Origin: Sphingobium_A sp965228065
Lineage (GTDB): Bacteria > Pseudomonadota > Alphaproteobacteria > Sphingomonadales > Sphingomonadaceae
Reading direction: 5' to 3'
Assembly: GCA_965228065.1 (NCBI GenBank)
Contig: OZ245788.1
Span: 5,332,001-5,396,000 of the forward strand
Length of the DNA: 64,000 bases
How positions within the stretch are numbered: the first letter of the stretch is position 1; every line of letters begins with the position of its first letter. The notes beneath the pieces were generated by a model. The model was not told the DNA's origin. It saw only the letters and a list, made by a program, of their open reading frames with translations, and ran no database searches. Shown piece after piece: positions 61,798 through 64,000 of this stretch. Made by a program: the position numbers and the translations under genes.

Positions 61798-63009
61798 CTA
61801 GCCCTGCAGACCGTTCCATCGCGCAAGATTCTGCTCCCCGAGCAGCGCTTCGTGCGGTGTCATCGTCATATCCAATCTGCCATTCTGCCTGACCACGTCA
61901 GCGCCCATCGCGACCCAGAATTTTGCCATGCCAAGGTCCTGCGTACACAGCTGGACGGGCTGATCCGGATGAAGACCATGGAGGTTTAGAAGATATTCGA
62001 TCGCCCGAATGTCGCACAGGGCATTATAGGCAATTCTCTCGCTGTAGCCGCGCCGGAATTTGAGCAGATCGCGCGCCGGCCCGGCCTTGGGCGTTACCGC
62101 AACGCTCAGAGCGGCGAGCAGGACGATTGATTGCGGCTCGACGCTGCAACGCGCGGCGGCTTCGACTACCTGTCCCCAAACCGTCTCGACCCGGCTTTGG
62201 GCGATCGGGGACTCCAGAAGCGGTGCAACCCGCATCAGAAAGGCCTGTCGCTTGAGGAACGTTTCGCGGGCTTCCTCGAGCAGGCCCAATATACCGTCGA
62301 TAGACTGGTCACTCACGATGAGATGCGCCTGTGGCAACGCCTTCGTCAGCTTGTCAATCGCCCTCTCAAGCTCATCGCGAACATGCTGGGGATCAGGCAG
62401 CGCCTGATCACTTCCCTCCATGGCATAGAGGCACGGATTGATCTGAACCGGAGATTGTCCGAACATGTCCAGGAAGTCAGGCGCTCGGCCTTTCAGAGCG
62501 CCTCCGTCGAACCGGCTTATAATCTCTGTAACGACGTTGCGATCGAGAATGACTATTGTTTCCGGTCTGACAGCGCCGAGCGCCGAGGGAACCCAACCGC
62601 CTCGGACTAGGCCGATTGCGTTCGCCGTAAACGGGGTCGTGAGGGTCGCCTTGATATGGGCGAAGAGGCTGGGGTCGACGCCCTCAATGTCGGTGTCGAC
62701 TATGCGTGCGTTACGCAGGTCGAGCGGAATAGTGAGCTCTTCTTGCCCACGCGCAGTAACGAGCTGCTCATAGTCCAGCGGTACACAGTCGACATTGGTG
62801 AAGCTGATCGTCCGCGGCGGACCGCCATCCGGGCGCTCAATCTCCTTGTAGGTGAACACCATCTGCCCCGGCGCAGGCGCGTAAAACCTGCCCGCCTCTT
62901 CCACCATCTCAAACATCCTCCCCCGTAGACTGGATGGCCTCCCTTCCGGACAGATCATCTCATTCCACGGCAAGGGCTTGCAAGCAACGCCATCGAAATC
63001 GCTGTCCAT
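61798..63009 (-). CDS. Unknown protein, possible PIN-like domain, next to SMC-type ATPase
   Basis: This 403-residue protein has no family I recognise. The second half has hints of a PIN-like nuclease fold. A strand ending in Asp (TIVILDRNVV) is followed by acidic helices (FLDMF, CLYAMEGS, VSDQSIDGILGLLEEARE). A late strand (QLCTQDLGMAKFW) resembles the C-terminal PIN segment. ATG 63009 is used; GTG 63054 is an alternative. G+C is lower and codon use less biased than in neighbouring genes, which suggests transfer. It lies 261 nt downstream of the ATPase gene on the same strand. Confidence 0.6.
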   Translation of the reverse strand: MDSDFDGVACKPLPWNEMICPEGRPSSLRGRMFEMVEEAGRFYAPAPGQMVFTYKEIERPDGGPPRTISFTNVDCVPLDYEQLVTARGQEELTIPLDLRNARIVDTDIEGVDPSLFAHIKATLTTPFTANAIGLVRGGWVPSALGAVRPETIVILDRNVVTEIISRFDGGALKGRAPDFLDMFGQSPVQINPCLYAMEGSDQALPDPQHVRDELERAIDKLTKALPQAHLIVSDQSIDGILGLLEEARETFLKRQAFLMRVAPLLESPIAQSRVETVWGQVVEAAARCSVEPQSIVLLAALSVAVTPKAGPARDLLKFRRGYSERIAYNALCDIRAIEYLLNLHGLHPDQPVQLCTQDLGMAKFWVAMGADVVRQNGRLDMTMTPHEALLGEQNLARWNGLQG

Positions 63010-63270
63010 ATGCTCGCGATGGCGGGTCCGACTGTTCCGAGCTAAACAAGTCACTCACATCAGCCGCTGGGAAAGCCTTCTCCAGCCGAAAATCTGCCGA
63101 TCTGTCGTTCCAAAGCGGATAGTCACCAATGCGACCTCATTCCGGTCATCAACTCTCGACCCGCAATCGCCCCAAAGCGGACTTTGATGTCGCCGGGTTA
63201 AACGACTAGGCTCAGAGTTATGGTGGCTGTCTGGATAACTGCCCAACTTGGAGAGCTGACCCCGGGCCTG

Positions 63271-64000
63271 TCACTTGCCGTTATAGTAAGGAATTAGCGG
63301 TGGGTTCTCCGGGTCGCCCGGTCGCATGTGACGCTCGAACAGAGCAAATTCGGCTTGTTCGACGGGCGCGGAAAATTCTTTATCGATGAGGATCAGCTGT
63401 GTGTTACAAAACTCTCCAGCTTTGAGCTCGTAGAGCAAACGATAGAAGCCTTCGAACTGATCACGGTTCTCCCGCTCGCTAATATTTTTCATAGGGGAGT
63501 CGATAATCAGCAATTCGGGCAGCGGCGCCTTCAACTGAACGGCAAGCCGATGCACGGCGATCGCAAAGCAGCATTTGAAGAGGGTTTTCTTGCCTCCGCT
63601 ACTAATCGTCGCGAATGTGGTGACTGCGTGCTGGTTGGGATTGGGGCCAAAGACTTCCGCATAGAATGACGGAGTTGGTATTTCGACGCGATCGTTCTCG
63701 GTTATGCCGGGCACGCCTGCGCGAACCAAGCAATCAAGGAAATACGCTTTGAGTTGATCAAGGTTGGTTGTGTCACTCTCTGCGGCCTCTCGGGTTTCCT
63801 TGAGTTCCGCGCGAAGGCGCTGTTCCTTGCCTGCGATCTCAGCGAGACTTTCACGCTGCGCCTCGACCATGCGAGGCAGGCGGATCAGAGATCTGATATT
63901 CTCGGCCTGCTGCAACAGCGACGCTGCCTCGCGCTCAGCCGTGATCGTGGTCGACAGATAGGCTGTGTCGTACCGATGCATCGCTTCATTGCGCTGGCGC
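63271..64000 (-). CDS. SMC/RecF-type ATPase, C-terminal part (cut by window edge)
   Basis: The frame is open to base 64000, so only the last roughly 240 residues are seen. A coiled-coil part (AEREAASLLQQAENIR ... GKEQRLRAELKETREAAE) leads to an ABC-type head half. It has signature ISSGGKKTLFKCCFAIAVHRL and Walker B LPELLIIDSPMKNISERENRD. This is the layout of SMC-like ATPases found in DNA repair and in many phage-defence systems. With the unknown gene downstream it may form a two-gene accessory system. The N-terminal Walker A lies outside the window. Confidence 0.78.
   Translation of the reverse strand, partial: RQRNEAMHRYDTAYLSTTITAEREAASLLQQAENIRSLIRLPRMVEAQRESLAEIAGKEQRLRAELKETREAAESDTTNLDQLKAYFLDCLVRAGVPGITENDRVEIPTPSFYAEVFGPNPNQHAVTTFATISSGGKKTLFKCCFAIAVHRLAVQLKAPLPELLIIDSPMKNISERENRDQFEGFYRLLYELKAGEFCNTQLILIDKEFSAPVEQAEFALFERHMRPGDPENPPLIPYYNGK

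Overview
The window is about 65% G+C chromosomal DNA from an alphaproteobacterium, most likely a sphingomonad (Sphingomonadaceae). Supporting signs are the gene complement (two large TonB-dependent receptors, a DUF4169 protein, a large acetoacetyl-CoA synthetase), the gene orders tpiA-secG-pyrG and tig-clpP-clpX-lon-hup, and intergenic palindromes of alphaproteobacterial type. Genes are packed tightly, many with ATGA, GTGA or TAATG stop/start overlaps.

Layout. (1) 1-5.9 kb, minus: a System I cytochrome c maturation operon, ccmC-ccmD-ccmE-ccmF-ccmG-ccmH-ccmI, followed by a GAF sensor histidine kinase cut by the window edge. (2) 6.0-7.3 kb: a leucine/valine-type amino-acid dehydrogenase whose promoter carries an AT-rich inverted repeat, and tRNA-His. 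(3) 7.3-18.6 kb, minus: a full type II secretion (T2SS) operon gspC-D-E-F-G-H-I-J-K-L-M-N, without the prepilin peptidase gspO. (4) 18.7-23.8 kb: a divergent 2-oxoglutarate dioxygenase, then a TonB-dependent receptor preceded by a beta-helix lipoprotein. (5) 24.1-37.9 kb: housekeeping genes: tRNA-Val, HU, Lon, a UPF0114 membrane protein, ClpX, ClpP, a glycosyltransferase, trigger factor, tRNA-Leu, DnaE, glutathione peroxidase. (6) 37.9-46.9 kb: lolD and lolC/E, a small heat-shock protein, a Crp/Fnr regulator, a DUF4169 protein, an unknown membrane protein, and pyrG, secG, tpiA. (7) 47.1-51.3 kb, plus: a PpiD-like folding factor, trpE and a small secreted protein. (8) 51.4-61.4 kb: an LprI-like lipoprotein, then a catabolic module of tannase-family esterase, MFS transporter, acetoacetyl-CoA synthetase-like ligase and TonB receptor, with a divergent AraC regulator. 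(9) 61.8-64 kb, minus: an accessory patch with an orphan protein that may hold a PIN-like fold, downstream of the C-terminal part of an SMC/RecF-type ATPase that runs off the window.

The most interesting signal joins regions 3 and 4. Both the T2SS operon promoter and the lipoprotein/receptor promoter carry 11-bp-phased GTCA(C/T) repeats that look like PHO boxes (two units before gspC, about six before the lipoprotein). This suggests a phosphate-starvation regulon in which the lipoprotein could be a T2SS substrate and the receptor its uptake partner; Caulobacter ElpS is the known parallel. A second unusual feature lies inside the T2SS operon. REP-type palindrome pairs and copies of a short cleavage-site sequence have been absorbed in frame into the prepilin leader regions of gspJ, gspH and probably gspG.
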